Shown here: positions 30,756-40,765 of the stretch, piece after piece | How positions within the stretch are numbered: position 1 is the stretch's first letter | Layout of the letters: the number at the start of each line of letters is the position of its first letter | Assembly (NCBI GenBank): GCA_029204225.1 | Contig: CM055111.1 | Span: 24,737,874 to 24,801,873, forward strand | Origin: Diphasiastrum complanatum | Taxonomy: Eukaryota; Streptophyta; Lycopodiopsida; Lycopodiales; Lycopodiaceae | Reading direction: 5' to 3' | Length of the DNA: 64,000 nucleotides | The notes under the pieces: model-generated | Seen by the model: only the letters and a program-made list of their open reading frames with translations | What the model was told of the DNA's origin: nothing | Databases searched by the model: none | Program-made: the position numbers and the translations under genes

Positions 30756-31673
30756 CTAGCACTGAGAGCTGCTAGGAGCGCTGTCAAGAAAGCGCACTCG
30801 TCCATCTCGATAAATGACTCGTCTGCCAGACTTACGGGCTGTCTGAAAGTCCCTACGCCTCTCTTCTGCCTGGATATATGTGAGGTTGTCATCCATATAG
30901 ATAGTGGTACCACGTAGCTTAGCTCTGCACCACAAAGCATCTCGGCGACTCTCAAGGGAGGTGAAACGGATAATGAGTGTGGCTGCATCTCTAGTGGTCC
31001 TCCGTGCGGTGTCCAATCCCTCTGTCCTGTGCCCGAGAGTGGTGTCGAGAAAGCGTTTGGCTTCAGCCAAGGCATCCTGTGTATCCGGGATCCCTCGAAC
31101 TCGAATGTTGTGGGCTTTTTGGTCTCGAGATTTCTCTTCCGAGATGGTGGCTGAGATAACCGAGGAGATGGGAGCGCTTGGTTTGGTGCCTTTTTTCAAA
31201 ACAGATGCCCAAGAAAGGGCCTCTTCTTGTTGCTTCTCAATCTTAGTTTCTAGTTCCCGTATCATATTGGTGGTGGATTCCGAAGCTGCGGCCTGCTTGA
31301 TCCCAATGGATTGTTCGAGTGATGCGACCTTGGACTGCAATATGTTCTTCTCATTGATCAAAGAGGTAACCGTTCCTTTTAGCTGTGAGATTTCATGCCG
31401 CAAAGTCTGGAATTCTGCCTTGATTTGATCAATTTGCCACGAGGAAAAATGCTCGGTTGATTTGGAAGGTGTATATGGGATATTTGCTGTAGGCTGTGGT
31501 GCTGGGAAGGAAGAGGAGTGAGCAATGGTCGGTGTGGGAAGAATGGGGTCAGAAGACGAAGGAGGAGCAGAATCGGGAGGAGGAGCATAATGGACAGAAA
31601 ATGGTGGAATCGGCGGGCATTTTGCTTGCGTGACAGGGGGTACAATAAGCATCAGCAGACAGCGAGCCATCAA
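30756..31673 (-). CDS. LINE ORF1 (copy L5), N-terminus frameshifted
   Basis: The open frame has a Pro/Ser-rich start, a long coiled coil at about residues 75-165 (DQIKAEFQTLRHEISQLKGT and TTNMIRELETKIEKQQEEAL), and the conserved block AHNIRVRGIPDTQDALAEAK, YMDDNLTYIQAEERRRDFQT, RVIYRDGRVRFLD. A further 117-codon frame (32023-31670), starting MAPRRSSRSPTLAANAT, is Ala/Pro/Ser-rich and probably was the true N-terminus, separated by one frameshift near 31670. The + strand ORF over the same bases is antisense and not a gene. Confidence 0.75.
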   Translation of the reverse strand: MMARCLLMLIVPPVTQAKCPPIPPFSVHYAPPPDSAPPSSSDPILPTPTIAHSSSFPAPQPTANIPYTPSKSTEHFSSWQIDQIKAEFQTLRHEISQLKGTVTSLINEKNILQSKVASLEQSIGIKQAAASESTTNMIRELETKIEKQQEEALSWASVLKKGTKPSAPISSVISATISEEKSRDQKAHNIRVRGIPDTQDALAEAKRFLDTTLGHRTEGLDTARRTTRDAATLIIRFTSLESRRDALWCRAKLRGTTIYMDDNLTYIQAEERRRDFQTARKSGRRVIYRDGRVRFLDSAPSSSQC

Positions 31674-32174
31674 CGAGCGTGGGGAATGGGCAGTTTAGCG
31701 AGGGTGGGTGATGAGCCTTCAGCAACGGTGAGTGGTGAGCCATCAGCGAGGGAGAATAGGGGTGGGGAGGTCAGCGAGGTAGCTAGCGAGGGTGAGCATC
31801 CATCAGTGAGGGGGGGGCAGCCAGCGAGGGTGGAGCAGTCGCAATCATCTTCAAGGGCAGCGAGGGGTAGAGCAAGGGAAGCAAGGGGAGCTGTAGTGAG
31901 GGGGACTGTAGCGAGCAGGGCTGGAGAAGAAGCAGTGAGGGGAAGTGGGGAGTCAGCGAGGGGGGGGTTTGGTGTGGCATTGGCAGCGAGGGTAGGGGAG
32001 CGGGAGGATCTGCGAGGAGCCATGAAGCAAAGTCGGGGTCAGGTGGTGGACAAATGGCAGGCAGCAGGCGGACCTGGGTAGGGCGGACCTGGGTAGAGCG
32101 CACAGGGTAGGGCGGACCTGGGGTGGTGGACAGCATGGACAGGGCAGTCAGGGTCGTAGAGCACCAGGAGCACC

Positions 32175-32176
<2 letters not shown>

Positions 32177-32234
<58 letters not shown>

Positions 32235-32269
32235 GAATAGAATAGAATAGAATAGAATATATAAATGTC
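32177..32269. repeat. (GA)n plus (AATAG)n between LINE L7 3' end and LINE L5 5' end
   Basis: GA run 32177-32230, then about eight AATAG units to 32269. On the LINE strand this is the 3' tail (ATTCT)n of one LINE, then (TC)n, then the 5' UTR of the next LINE. Confidence 0.9.
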
Positions 32270-32519
32270 TATAGAGTACCCTTGGGCACATAAGACAAAG
32301 AAAAAGTACATCAGAAAGGAGCATTGTCCATGCCGGACTTATTTCTATCAGCTAAAACTAAAAACAGAAATAAACTAGAAACAAAACCAAAGCTTAACCT
32401 CTAGCTATGGTGAGGGTACAAAAGCAGTAGCTTAACCACCAGCTATGCGGAGGAACAAAACTCACTAGCTGAAAGAGAAATATGTGGCTGGTGGTGGTCA
32501 ACATCCTGATCATCCGACA

Positions 32520-32922
32520 AGTTATGGACTCGGCTCATTACATTCGCCGCGTCCATTTACATTTACAGTTACTTTACTTTATGCATAAGCAGGCCTTGGG
32601 CCCTTTTTTATTCATTAGTGACATTCAGACTATATGGTTGGCCTTTGGCCTTATTATTCATTATTAGGCCATTTGGACGTATTACTGGAGAGTGGGGTCC
32701 TTCTTGGAGGGCGCACTATTATCCCTCCCAGTTGGGCCCTAGCCACTGGAAGCTTCCTTTTAGGGCTTCCTCTTGGCTATAAGTAGGGAAACTGTGTCAT
32801 TTGTCATTCAGTTGATGATATTGATCTCTCTCTTTAGCCTCCTTAATCTCTCTCTTTCCTGCTTTCTAGGGTTAAGTCTTGCTTATGTGATGCTTTCATA
32901 GCTTAATTCTAGATCAGCTGTG
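32520..32922 (+). repeat. Left arm of a 403-bp inverted repeat (LTR of the gypsy D family)
   Basis: Reads AGTTATGGACTCGGCTCATT to GATCAGCTGTG. Its reverse complement is 33399-33801. It lacks the first 12 or so bases of the LTR. The arm is the LTR sequence plus GCTGTG. Confidence 0.9.
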
Positions 32923-33398
32923 CGTTCATTCACCGACAGATCTACAGAGCATACACACATATTGTTTGGTCTCACCTGGATCCTTCACGGGTTAAGCTTC
33001 AGTTCTACCACATTCACTTTCTTCACTTGGCTGCTTAAGGGCTTCCCGTTAGACCGAGTTATCTCTCTCAGACGCTATCTTTTGGCCTGCGCTACCGCAT
33101 TGGTCAGCTTCGGGTCTCTTCTCATCAGGTCGCTATTGAGACCGGCAGATACACGGACATGCCACGACCATTACGGATCTGTCAGTGCGGTACATTACAA
33201 GAGGTTGAGGATGAGTTTCACTTTATTTTCATATGTCCAGCTTACTATGAGATCAGAGGCAGATACCACTGTCTCTATCGGGACACTCCACTCACGCTTG
33301 GTTCCTTCTTTGCCCTACCCAGATGCGAGATGTGTTGTTTACTTTTGCGAGAGATGTTCTCCTCGAGATCTTCACTTATGTCGAGTTACGAATAAAGC
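32923..33398 (+). pseudogene. LINE ORF2 C-terminal piece, reversed, in the loop of the inverted repeat
   Basis: Plus-strand frames give AVRSFTDRSTEHTHIL-like text at the start and, from 33159, ICQCGTLQEVEDEFHFIFIC and PAYYEIRGRYHCLYRDTP, the LINE zinc-knuckle region with its first Cys pair as C-x-C. It begins exactly where the LINE part at 38187 stops, but in the opposite orientation. Confidence 0.8.
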
Positions 33399-33801
33399 CA
33401 CAGCTGATCTAGAATTAAGCTATGAAAGCATCACATAAGCAAGACTTAACCTTAGAAAGCAGGAAAGAGAGAGATTAAGGAGGCTAAAGAGAGAGATCAA
33501 TATCATCAGCTGAATGACAAATGACACAGTTTCCCTACTTATAGCCAAGAGGAAGCCCTAAAAGGAAGCTTCCAGTGGCTAGGGCCCAACTGGGAGGGAT
33601 AATAGTGCGCCCTCCAAGAAGGCCCCCACTCTCCAGTAATATGTCCAAATGGCCTAATAATGAATAATAAGGCCAAAGGCCAACCATATAGTCTGAATGT
33701 CACTAATGAATAAAAAAGGGCCCAAGGCCTGCTTATGCATAAAGTAAAGTAACTGTAAATGTAAATGGACGCGGCGAATGTAATGAGCCGAGTCCATAAC
33801 T
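33399..33801 (-). repeat. Right arm of the 403-bp inverted repeat
   Basis: Reverse complement of 32520-32922 with only scattered differences (for example TCAGCTGATGA against TCAGTTGATGA). It is contained in the gypsy D 3' LTR. Confidence 0.9.
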
Positions 33802-33813
33802 CTCCGTGACACA
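33405..33813 (-). repeat. Gypsy D 3' LTR
   Basis: On the minus strand TGTGTCACGGAGAG...CTAGATCA, about 409 bp, downstream of the gypsy D coding region. The end GATCA is the same as in the gypsy A LTR. Confidence 0.75.
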
Positions 33814-33847
33814 AAAAAAAGACCCAACTGCCGAAAAGATAACCGGA

Positions 33848-34080
33848 TCAAATAGCAGCAAGCCCTGGTGCATCAACAGCTAGAGGAACATCTGATGTAG
33901 AGGAATCAACAAGTGCAGCAAGAGCACGAGCCTGATCCGCAAGTAATGGTGTATGATAAAACACATCAATAGGCTCCCATGTAGCCTCCTCAATAGGACG
34001 ACCATCCCACTGGACCAAAAAACTGAATCTACCGGCGGCGTCGACTAAAATATAGCAGCAGGTAAAAATGGAAATAACGA
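33848..34080 (-). pseudogene. Gypsy D chromodomain tail, in a shifted frame
   Basis: A different frame from the main ORF reads GRFSFLVQWDGRPIEEATWE followed by PIDVFYHTPLLADQARALAA and a stop. FLVQWDGRPIEEATWE is a typical chromovirus C-terminal chromodomain core. Confidence 0.8.
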
Positions 34081-37000
34081 GCAGTAGGAAACTCAGCATC
34101 ACAAGGAGCGTCATCCTCAATAGCAACACGTAATAAACTGACATGGAATACATCACAGGCGCGTGTGGAAGCAGGAAGCTGTAAGCAATATGTAACTGGA
34201 CTAAGAACCTCCACAATGCGATAAGGCCCATAATAACGTGGTGCAAGCTTCTCAGTAGAAGCGTGGCCCTGGACAAAATGATGACGTGCAAACCGTAAGC
34301 GTAGATAAACCATATCTCCAAGCTGAAACTCAACATGGCGGCGGTGACGATCAACTGAGGTCTGATAACGCTGCTGAACATGCTGTAAATGAGAACTGGC
34401 CCGAGTAATAAGCTCTCGAGCACCTGATAGAAAAGATGCAAGTGTAACAGGTGTATCCTCAGGAGGAAGAGGAATGCCAGGTAAAAGAGGTGCATAGCCA
34501 TGAGATAATAAAAATGGAGAGACACCTGTGCTGGTACTAACAGAGCTATTATAGCTATACTCTGCTAAACATAAATGCTGATCCCAATCCTTCCCTGAAG
34601 GAGTAACAAAATGGCGTAAATAATCCTCAAGGATCCTGTTAAGGACCTCAGACTGCCCATCAGAAGTAGAATGATAAGCAAAACCCATAAAAAGCTGAAC
34701 ATCCAAAATACGCATAAGCTCTGTCCAGAATATAGATGTAAACTTACTATCCCGAACAGAAAGGATAGTACGAGGAAATCCATGCATGCGGAAAATCTCT
34801 GATAGGAACAAACGTGCACACTGATCTGCTGTGATAGTACTGCGAACTGGGATAAAATGTGCCTGTTTCGAGAACCTGTCAACTACCACCATACATGAAT
34901 CGTGACCACGCTGAGTATGGGGAAGGCCAAGGATAAAGTCCATAGATATATCAGTCCACTGGCGATGAGGAATAGGCCAGCTTTGGAGCAAACCAGCAGA
35001 TTTAGAACGGGAGTACTTATTACGAAGACAGAAAGGGCAGGTACAAATAAGTACAGCAAGCTCAGATCGAAGAGAGGGCCAATAGAAATGGTCTTTGAGA
35101 CGAGCATAAGACTTCTGAAAACCAAAGTGACCCCCAACAGGAGAGGAATGAGCATCCGACAACAACTGGGAACGGATACCCAAAGAACTAGGGATACAAA
35201 GAGAATCATAATGATAAAGACGATTGTCAATAATGGAGTAAACCTGATGAGGACTGGACGAAACAGGTGGGGCAGAACTATAAACATCACGAAAATCAGA
35301 ACATGTAAGGTATGTTGCAGGTAGAGCATCAAACCATGGAGGAATAGTAGAAACGAGTGTATTTAACAAAGCTGGAAGACGAGATAATGCATCAGCAGCA
35401 GTGTTAGCACGACCAGGACGATACAATATGGAGAAATTAAAAGACTGTAAAAACTGCAACCAACGAAATTGACGATCACTAAGGTCACGTTGAGAAAACA
35501 GATAACGTAAAGACTGGTGATCAGTAATAATGTCAAATGGGACTCGATACAGATAATGACGCCACTTCTTAAGAGCATAGATAATAGCAAGAAGCTCTTT
35601 CTCATGCACAGAATAACGTTGCTCAGAAGAGCGAAGACGACGCGACTCATAAGCAATAATACATTGTGACTTGCGAAGTAAAGCACCCAAACCATCATTA
35701 CTAGCATCAGTCTCAACAAGAAACTTCTGATCAAACTGTGGTAAACACATAACAGCAGCATCAACAACAGCACGGCGAAGAGTATCAAACGCTGTCTGAC
35801 AATCAGGAGTCCACAGAAAAGTACTAGACTTCTTCAAAAGTGCATGAAGAGGAGCTGCGATAGTGGCAAAATGAGGAACTGGACGACAAAGGTGAGTGGC
35901 TAACCCAAGAAACATACGAACATGATGAATATCAGTAGGTATAGGCCAATCCTGGATGGCCTGAACCTTATGAGGGTCCAGACGAATGTGACCATTACAA
36001 ATAAGAAAACCAAGAAACTCGATCTCAGAAACAACAAAAGAACATTTAGACAACTTAGCAAATAACTGGTGGTGTACAAGTAACTGAAAGACCGAGGAAA
36101 GATGGGCAACATGCTCAGCAAGAGACTGACTAAAAATAAGAATATCATCAAAATAAACCAAGACACAATGACCAAGAAGCGGACGTAAGACGTTATTCAT
36201 CACATTCTGGAACGTAGGAGGGCCATTAGTAACCCCAAAAGGGAGCACACGAAATTCATATAAACCAAGATGAGTACGGAAAGCAGTCTTATGTTCGTCA
36301 GAAGGGTGCATCCTGATTTGGTAATATCCAGAACGAAGGTCTACCTTGGAAAAGATTTTAGAGGTACCGAGCTGGTCAAAGAGGTCATCCATGTGTGGAA
36401 TAGGGTACTGATTACGAATAGTCAACTTATTTAAAGCACGGTAATCAATACAAAGGCGTTTGGTACCATCTTTCTTATTAATAAGGAGAACAGGAGCACC
36501 AAAAGGGCTGTGACTAGGAACAATGAGACCCTGATCTAACAAGGCAGTAATATGGAGCTCAAGCTCATCACGCTTAGATCGAGACATACGATAAGGGGGA
36601 CGGGAGGGAGGAGCAGAACCGGGACGCAAATCAATTTGATGGTTCACGTCACGTAATGGTGGTAGCGTCGTAGGTTCTGAAAAGACAAAAGCATACTGAT
36701 GTAATAAGTCAGAAATCACCTGAGGAACAGCTGCTGGTGTAGAAACTGGAGGAACTGGTACTGCCCGCTGAACACATAATAAGGCAGCACAATGAGCCTT
36801 CGGCAGGCTGCAAATAAACTGCTTCCCAGTAATCAACTGGAAGTCTCCCTGAGAATCAATGCCCACAAGTGAGTGTGTAACTGCATCATGTACAAATGTC
36901 AATGTCTGCTGTGTCAAGTCCAGTGTAACGGCTCCAAGAGATGCAAACCAATCAGCACCAAGGATAAGATCATAACGCTCCATAGGGATAATGTAAAGAT

Positions 37001-38186
37001 CTGCCTGTCCAGAGAAATCTCCAATGCGGTATGGTAAACGCTGAAACATCTGAGAACTAGGAAAAGAATGAGAACTGGCAACCTCAACTGTGAGAGGCTG
37101 GGAAGCAGGAACAGGTGAAGCACGGATCCGACTAGTGATATAACTGCTAATAAAAGAATGAGTGCTACCAGTATCAACTAAAGCAATATACTCTCGACCT
37201 GTAATACGCACACGTAACCGAATGGAGCGAGGACCAGGACGCCCTGTCCAAGTAGCATAGGCAAGCTGAGCATGGCAAGTAGCAGGAAGTAAATCAGGGG
37301 AAGGCTCAGAGGATAAGTCAGGCTTATCAGGAATATGAATGTAGATATCGGAATCATCTGGAGTAGTGCCCTCATGGTAAAAAACAGCAGTAGTAGTAGG
37401 GAGAGGCTGGCGGCAATCACGGGCAAGATGGTCAGGACTCTTACAACGAAAGCAAAGATGCTTTTGCTGAAGATCAGCGAACTCTGCAGACGTGTAATGT
37501 CGGACAAAAGCAGGTCGAGGAGTCGGAGGACGAGGAGGCAAAGGGGCAATGGAGAGAGCTGGAACAGAAGGGGCCGGTGTAGGGGTGAACGTAGTGGAAA
37601 AAGACGAAGCAGAAGGAGGGGGTCGGGAGAAGCGGGAAGGAAGGGTGTCAGAGTACTTATGCTGTAAAGTACTGGCAAGAGACATCGCCTCAACAAGTGT
37701 GGTAGGACGGAAGGAAGAAACATCATAACGTAAAGCACCACGAAGCCCAACAATGTAACGAGAAATAAGCTCAGTGGGCTGTAGATCTGTGAAAAGATAA
37801 GAAAGCTCCATAAACTGATTTGTATAAGAAGCAAGATCACTGGTCTGAGTGAGACTACGGAATGTATCACGTTGGCGGTCAAGCCACTGAGGATCAATCA
37901 TAGCATGGCGGAGGTCACGGCGAAAAGTATGCCATACATGGAGCCCTTCCCGATCAAGGTCAACTCTATAAACTCGCCACCACGTGGCGGCACGTCCATC
38001 TAAATGTAAAGCAGCCAACTGGATCTTCTGAGGATCAGTCTTGGGGTAAATCTGAAAATATGTGTCAAGCTTAGCAAACCAATTCTCTAATAAGTTCCCG
38101 TCGGAGGAACCGGAATAGGTAGCAAGCTGTACCCTATCACGAAAGTCTCGAGCAAAGTTTGGCTCAGGAAGGGGGGGACGTCCCAT
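34029..38186 (-). CDS. Gypsy D gag-pol, 1385-codon open frame
   Basis: The ATG comes from LINE sequence at the fusion point (MG), followed by gag RPPLPEPNFARDFRDRVQ. Capsid AALHLDGRAATWWR at about 65-80; CCHC knuckle CFRCKSPDHLARDC near 242; protease [11 protein letters not shown] near 336 and [14 protein letters not shown] from about 545 with [20 protein letters not shown] and catalytic VYFDDILIFS near 676; RNase H FLVETDASNDGLGALL and FDIITDHQSLRYL; integrase HHCC with CTCPFCLRNKYSR, SMDFILGLPHTQ near 1079, SVRDSKFTSIFW (second Asp kept; usual TDRD is SVRD) and SDGQSEVLNRILEDYLRH; then KLAPRYYGPYRIVEVLSPVT. One frameshift near 34060 separates the chromodomain. Because the true start is lost, the length is not the native one. 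Confidence 0.9.
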   Translation of the reverse strand: MGRPPLPEPNFARDFRDRVQLATYSGSSDGNLLENWFAKLDTYFQIYPKTDPQKIQLAALHLDGRAATWWRVYRVDLDREGLHVWHTFRRDLRHAMIDPQWLDRQRDTFRSLTQTSDLASYTNQFMELSYLFTDLQPTELISRYIVGLRGALRYDVSSFRPTTLVEAMSLASTLQHKYSDTLPSRFSRPPPSASSFSTTFTPTPAPSVPALSIAPLPPRPPTPRPAFVRHYTSAEFADLQQKHLCFRCKSPDHLARDCRQPLPTTTAVFYHEGTTPDDSDIYIHIPDKPDLSSEPSPDLLPATCHAQLAYATWTGRPGPRSIRLRVRITGREYIALVDTGSTHSFISSYITSRIRASPVPASQPLTVEVASSHSFPSSQMFQRLPYRIGDFSGQADLYIIPMERYDLILGADWFASLGAVTLDLTQQTLTFVHDAVTHSLVGIDSQGDFQLITGKQFICSLPKAHCAALLCVQRAVPVPPVSTPAAVPQVISDLLHQYAFVFSEPTTLPPLRDVNHQIDLRPGSAPPSRPPYRMSRSKRDELELHITALLDQGLIVPSHSPFGAPVLLINKKDGTKRLCIDYRALNKLTIRNQYPIPHMDDLFDQLGTSKIFSKVDLRSGYYQIRMHPSDEHKTAFRTHLGLYEFRVLPFGVTNGPPTFQNVMNNVLRPLLGHCVLVYFDDILIFSQSLAEHVAHLSSVFQLLVHHQLFAKLSKCSFVVSEIEFLGFLICNGHIRLDPHKVQAIQDWPIPTDIHHVRMFLGLATHLCRPVPHFATIAAPLHALLKKSSTFLWTPDCQTAFDTLRRAVVDAAVMCLPQFDQKFLVETDASNDGLGALLRKSQCIIAYESRRLRSSEQRYSVHEKELLAIIYALKKWRHYLYRVPFDIITDHQSLRYLFSQRDLSDRQFRWLQFLQSFNFSILYRPGRANTAADALSRLPALLNTLVSTIPPWFDALPATYLTCSDFRDVYSSAPPVSSSPHQVYSIIDNRLYHYDSLCIPSSLGIRSQLLSDAHSSPVGGHFGFQKSYARLKDHFYWPSLRSELAVLICTCPFCLRNKYSRSKSAGLLQSWPIPHRQWTDISMDFILGLPHTQRGHDSCMVVVDRFSKQAHFIPVRSTITADQCARLFLSEIFRMHGFPRTILSVRDSKFTSIFWTELMRILDVQLFMGFAYHSTSDGQSEVLNRILEDYLRHFVTPSGKDWDQHLCLAEYSYNSSVSTSTGVSPFLLSHGYAPLLPGIPLPPEDTPVTLASFLSGARELITRASSHLQHVQQRYQTSVDRHRRHVEFQLGDMVYLRLRFARHHFVQGHASTEKLAPRYYGPYRIVEVLSPVTYCLQLPASTRACDVFHVSLLRVAIEDDAPCDAEFPTARYFHFYLLLYFSRRRR

Positions 38187-39440
38187 TTAGGAGGTCAGAC
38201 ATAGACAATCCCCAGCTATGTAGAAGGTTCGAAGCATACTGAAACCATGAAGACTTAGCCCGCTGCCCCGTCAAAGTGCGAGAAGATGTAAAAGCCTCTA
38301 CCATGTATCTGGAAGAATCAAGCTCTGAGATTTTGTGAATGAACGTGATGATCCTGAAAATAGCCTCGACAATCAGTGGAGGAGAAGGAAACTCTGCCAA
38401 AATAATCTCATGAGGAATGGACTGTTTGGACCGAATCATCCGGCTAAGCATGTGAATCTGCAAACGCGAGATGTCACTCCAAGTGTCTCTAGATAAGCCT
38501 GGCACCATGTCTCTGCTGAATACAATGCAACTGGAGAAATAGTCGAAGAAAAGAGGCGACAACGTGTGTCTGGGTCATGCACGTAATAAGTAAAGGAAAC
38601 CCTGTCCATTTGAACAGGAGCAGAGCGCCCCTTGCGGAGCCTAGCCAATGCAGCTGGTCTAAAAGAAAGCAATGGACCAGAGAAGAGAACACCCAGGTAT
38701 GTGTAAGATGCCACTATCTCTAGAAGCTGTCCATCAAAATAGAACATAGTGTCTCTCATATGTTGTCTGTTGGCGTTAACACCATAACCTTAGTCTTACC
38801 AATGTTCATACCAATGCCCCCATATCTGACCAAAAGTATACAAGTCATCTACATAAAGGATAGGGGTAACAGTATCTGCTAGAGGACAGCCATCTCCACC
38901 TTCTTCCCGAATGATCCGCTCAAGGTCGTCAATGTATAGAGCAAAAAGGGTGGGTGAACATCCCTGCTTTACTCCGACCGTACTATGAATATATGAAGAC
39001 CGTCCATCTCCATCACGAAAACGGGCCAAAACTCTCTCATATAATGTGATGATAGCAGCAATGGCCTCCTGTGAGAAACCAAGGGATGCCAACAAACGCT
39101 GGAGCAACAAGTGTCTCGGAACCGAATCAAATGCTTTGCGGAAGTCCACAAAGCAGCAATAGACTCTCCGTTTCCTGAACTTCGCCGCCTCAATGATACA
39201 TCTCAGTATGAATATCTGGTCCGTTGTGGAGTAGCCTGCTCTAGAACTTGCCTGTCCCATAGCATATAATTCCTCTGTCTCCGCATGAGAGCTGATGATA
39301 GATTGCATAACCGAACCATAGAGCTTAGCCATAGTGTGGCTGATCACATTCAGAGGATCACCAGCCTTAAGTATAGGGTGCAAAAGGTTAGTACACCAAG
39401 GTGTGGGAAGGCCAAAAATAACACATTGGTTAAAAACGTA
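38187..39440 (-). pseudogene. LINE ORF2 RT and C-terminal part (copy L7)
   Basis: The RT frame 39383-38796 reads HPILKAGDPLN, YSTTDQIFILRCIIEAAKFR, CCFVDFRKAFDSVPRHLLLQ, VGVKQGCSPTLFALYIDDLE and LYVDDLYTFGQ. Small deletions remove DNYRTIM and part of the block after YVDD. Frames 38759-38436 and 38562-38187 give the post-RT region (FDGQLLEIVASYTYLGVLFS). It stops at SMSDLLNG where gypsy D joins. Confidence 0.8.
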
Positions 39441-40765
39441 GGAGATGTATGGAGCAACAAGGAATCAATGAGTTTCTGTGCCAAAGATTGAAAGTACGTG
39501 GTCTTCTTCCGCAAAGTCATTCTATGGTATTCTCTTTGTTTAGATGCTAAGGTGTCGGGAGAGTGATATTGAGCGTGAACAACCTGCTTGTGTGTAGAGA
39601 GGCACTCATCATCATACCATATATTGTGTGTGTTTATGAGATGAGAAAGTTTTTGGAGGATATGCAGTATTGGCTGAATGAAGAAGCGATTGAGATAAAA
39701 AGGTGGCTTGTTGGTCTATTGAAGATGAGAAGGGGAAATCGTCGAGCATTGTGGCAAGAGAGGAAGTGTAAGTAGGAAGACCAAGTGGAGAGAAAGAAGG
39801 ACGATGGCGACGTGTGGAATGCGGTGTCGTAACAGTACCAAGAGTTGCATGGCCAAGAGAGAGGAGCAATAGAGAGTGATTAGAGATGGTAGGGTGCATA
39901 ATATGAAAAGTATGAAGAAATGGAATCAAGGCTGGTGAGCCAATGAAGTAGTCAACAACGCTGTGTCCACCTCCGTGCGGATGACAGGTAAAAACAGATG
40001 ATGACGGCCAACTAGACAGGCCATTCAACTAGAATGGCTAAAGAGTGAGCTTCTGCAAGTGCAATCAACTGTTCTCCAAAGTGTGTAGCTGGGGTATCTG
40101 CATCCCGAGAGGTCCTGTCCAAACCCACATCCAAAACCTGAATATGTAGGAAATTAGTATTTGCATGAAACTCTGTCTGCTGGGTGCTGGTGCGAGCATT
40201 ACTCTTGCTAATAGAATAAGGCCCTGTTGTGTAAAATTGGCTATATCATCTGAGAGAGCCTGGAAGGGGTCACCACCATAGTCTGCAAAAGCTGATGTCT
40301 GAGGTGCAAAATAACAAGCTGCTATAAAGAGATCTTGAGGTAGCCCCAAGAAGTGACCAAAAAACTGTAACCAAATAAATTGCGCAAATGGATCACTTTT
40401 GAGCAGCTTAAAATGAGTACGATAAACTTCTTTGGTAAGACATGCAACACCACCAGAACCACGTGTGGTTTTTCCTCTCAAGAAAGGCCTGTATGTTGAA
40501 TGCCATGAATAATCCTGGATGGCTGGAAGGGGTCGATATAGGGATTCATGAGTCTCCCCTAAGAGCAAAATATCACATTTCTGCACAAAAGAGTGAAAAT
40601 CCCCTGCTGAAGAAGATGAAAGCACACCGTTACAATTCCAAAAACCAATTTGTTTGTTGAGGCTATCTCGGGCTGTTGTGCCCGGGATCCCCGACTTCGT
40701 ATTGTGAAATCTTATCATAGAATTTAGGCTTGCCTTCAATAAAGACCACTCTTTGATTTCTCATA
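39441..40765 (-). pseudogene. LINE ORF1 tail and ORF2 endonuclease (copy L7)
   Basis: ORF1 ends RNQRVVFIEGKPKFYD (40765-40700). The endonuclease frame (40739-40065) reads IGFWNCNGVLSSSSAGDFHS, LLLGETHESLYRPLPAIQDY, GSGGVACLTKEVYRTHFKLL and YFAPQTSAFADYGGD. A small deletion at LLAR-VMLAP destroys the GDFNAR motif. The frame at 40028-39612 continues CHPHGGGHSVVDYFIGSPAL and ISNHSLLLLSL (SDH changed to SNH). Confidence 0.8.

Larger units (their letters stand above)
27403..32176 (-). mobile_element. Nearly full-length LINE (copy L5)
   Basis: About 4.8 kb on the minus strand: 5' UTR from 32176, ORF1 (to 30756), ORF2 (about 30750-27594) and a 3' UTR ending GGAAAAGACATTAATAAAGC plus TTTC. Both ends lie in (TC)n. 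ORF2 needs several frame changes and lacks about 80 codons after the RT active site. It belongs to a subfamily distinct from copies L1, L3 and L7 in ORF1 but shares their plan. Confidence 0.85.
33405..38183 (-). mobile_element. Ty3/gypsy element D, 5' LTR and leader missing
   Basis: gag-pol, chromodomain and 3' LTR on the minus strand. The left flank of gag fuses directly to LINE ORF2 at 38183-38187, so 5' LTR, primer site, leader and the first part of gag are deleted. It is the same family as gypsy A. Confidence 0.85.
32270..40765 (-). mobile_element. Composite LINE (copy L7) interrupted by gypsy D and a second LTR
   Basis: ORF1 tail and ORF2 occupy 40765-38187 (minus). The next part of ORF2 is found reversed at 32923-33398, and a LINE 3' UTR with its tail at 32519-32270 (minus). 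The break at AAATGGG / TGCGTTCATTC matches adjacent positions in LINE L3 (6411-6424), so the pieces are best read as one LINE. The 5' end is truncated inside the last 30 codons of ORF1. Assignment of the 3' UTR to this LINE is an inference from order and from similarity to the L3 3' end (GTCTTATG..CCC). Confidence 0.65.

Noticed and set aside
31518-32081. Arg/Gly/Ala-rich 187-codon ORF on the + strand
   Set aside because: Exactly antisense to the Pro/Ser/Ala-rich N-terminal part of LINE ORF1; bias comes from the complementary strand.
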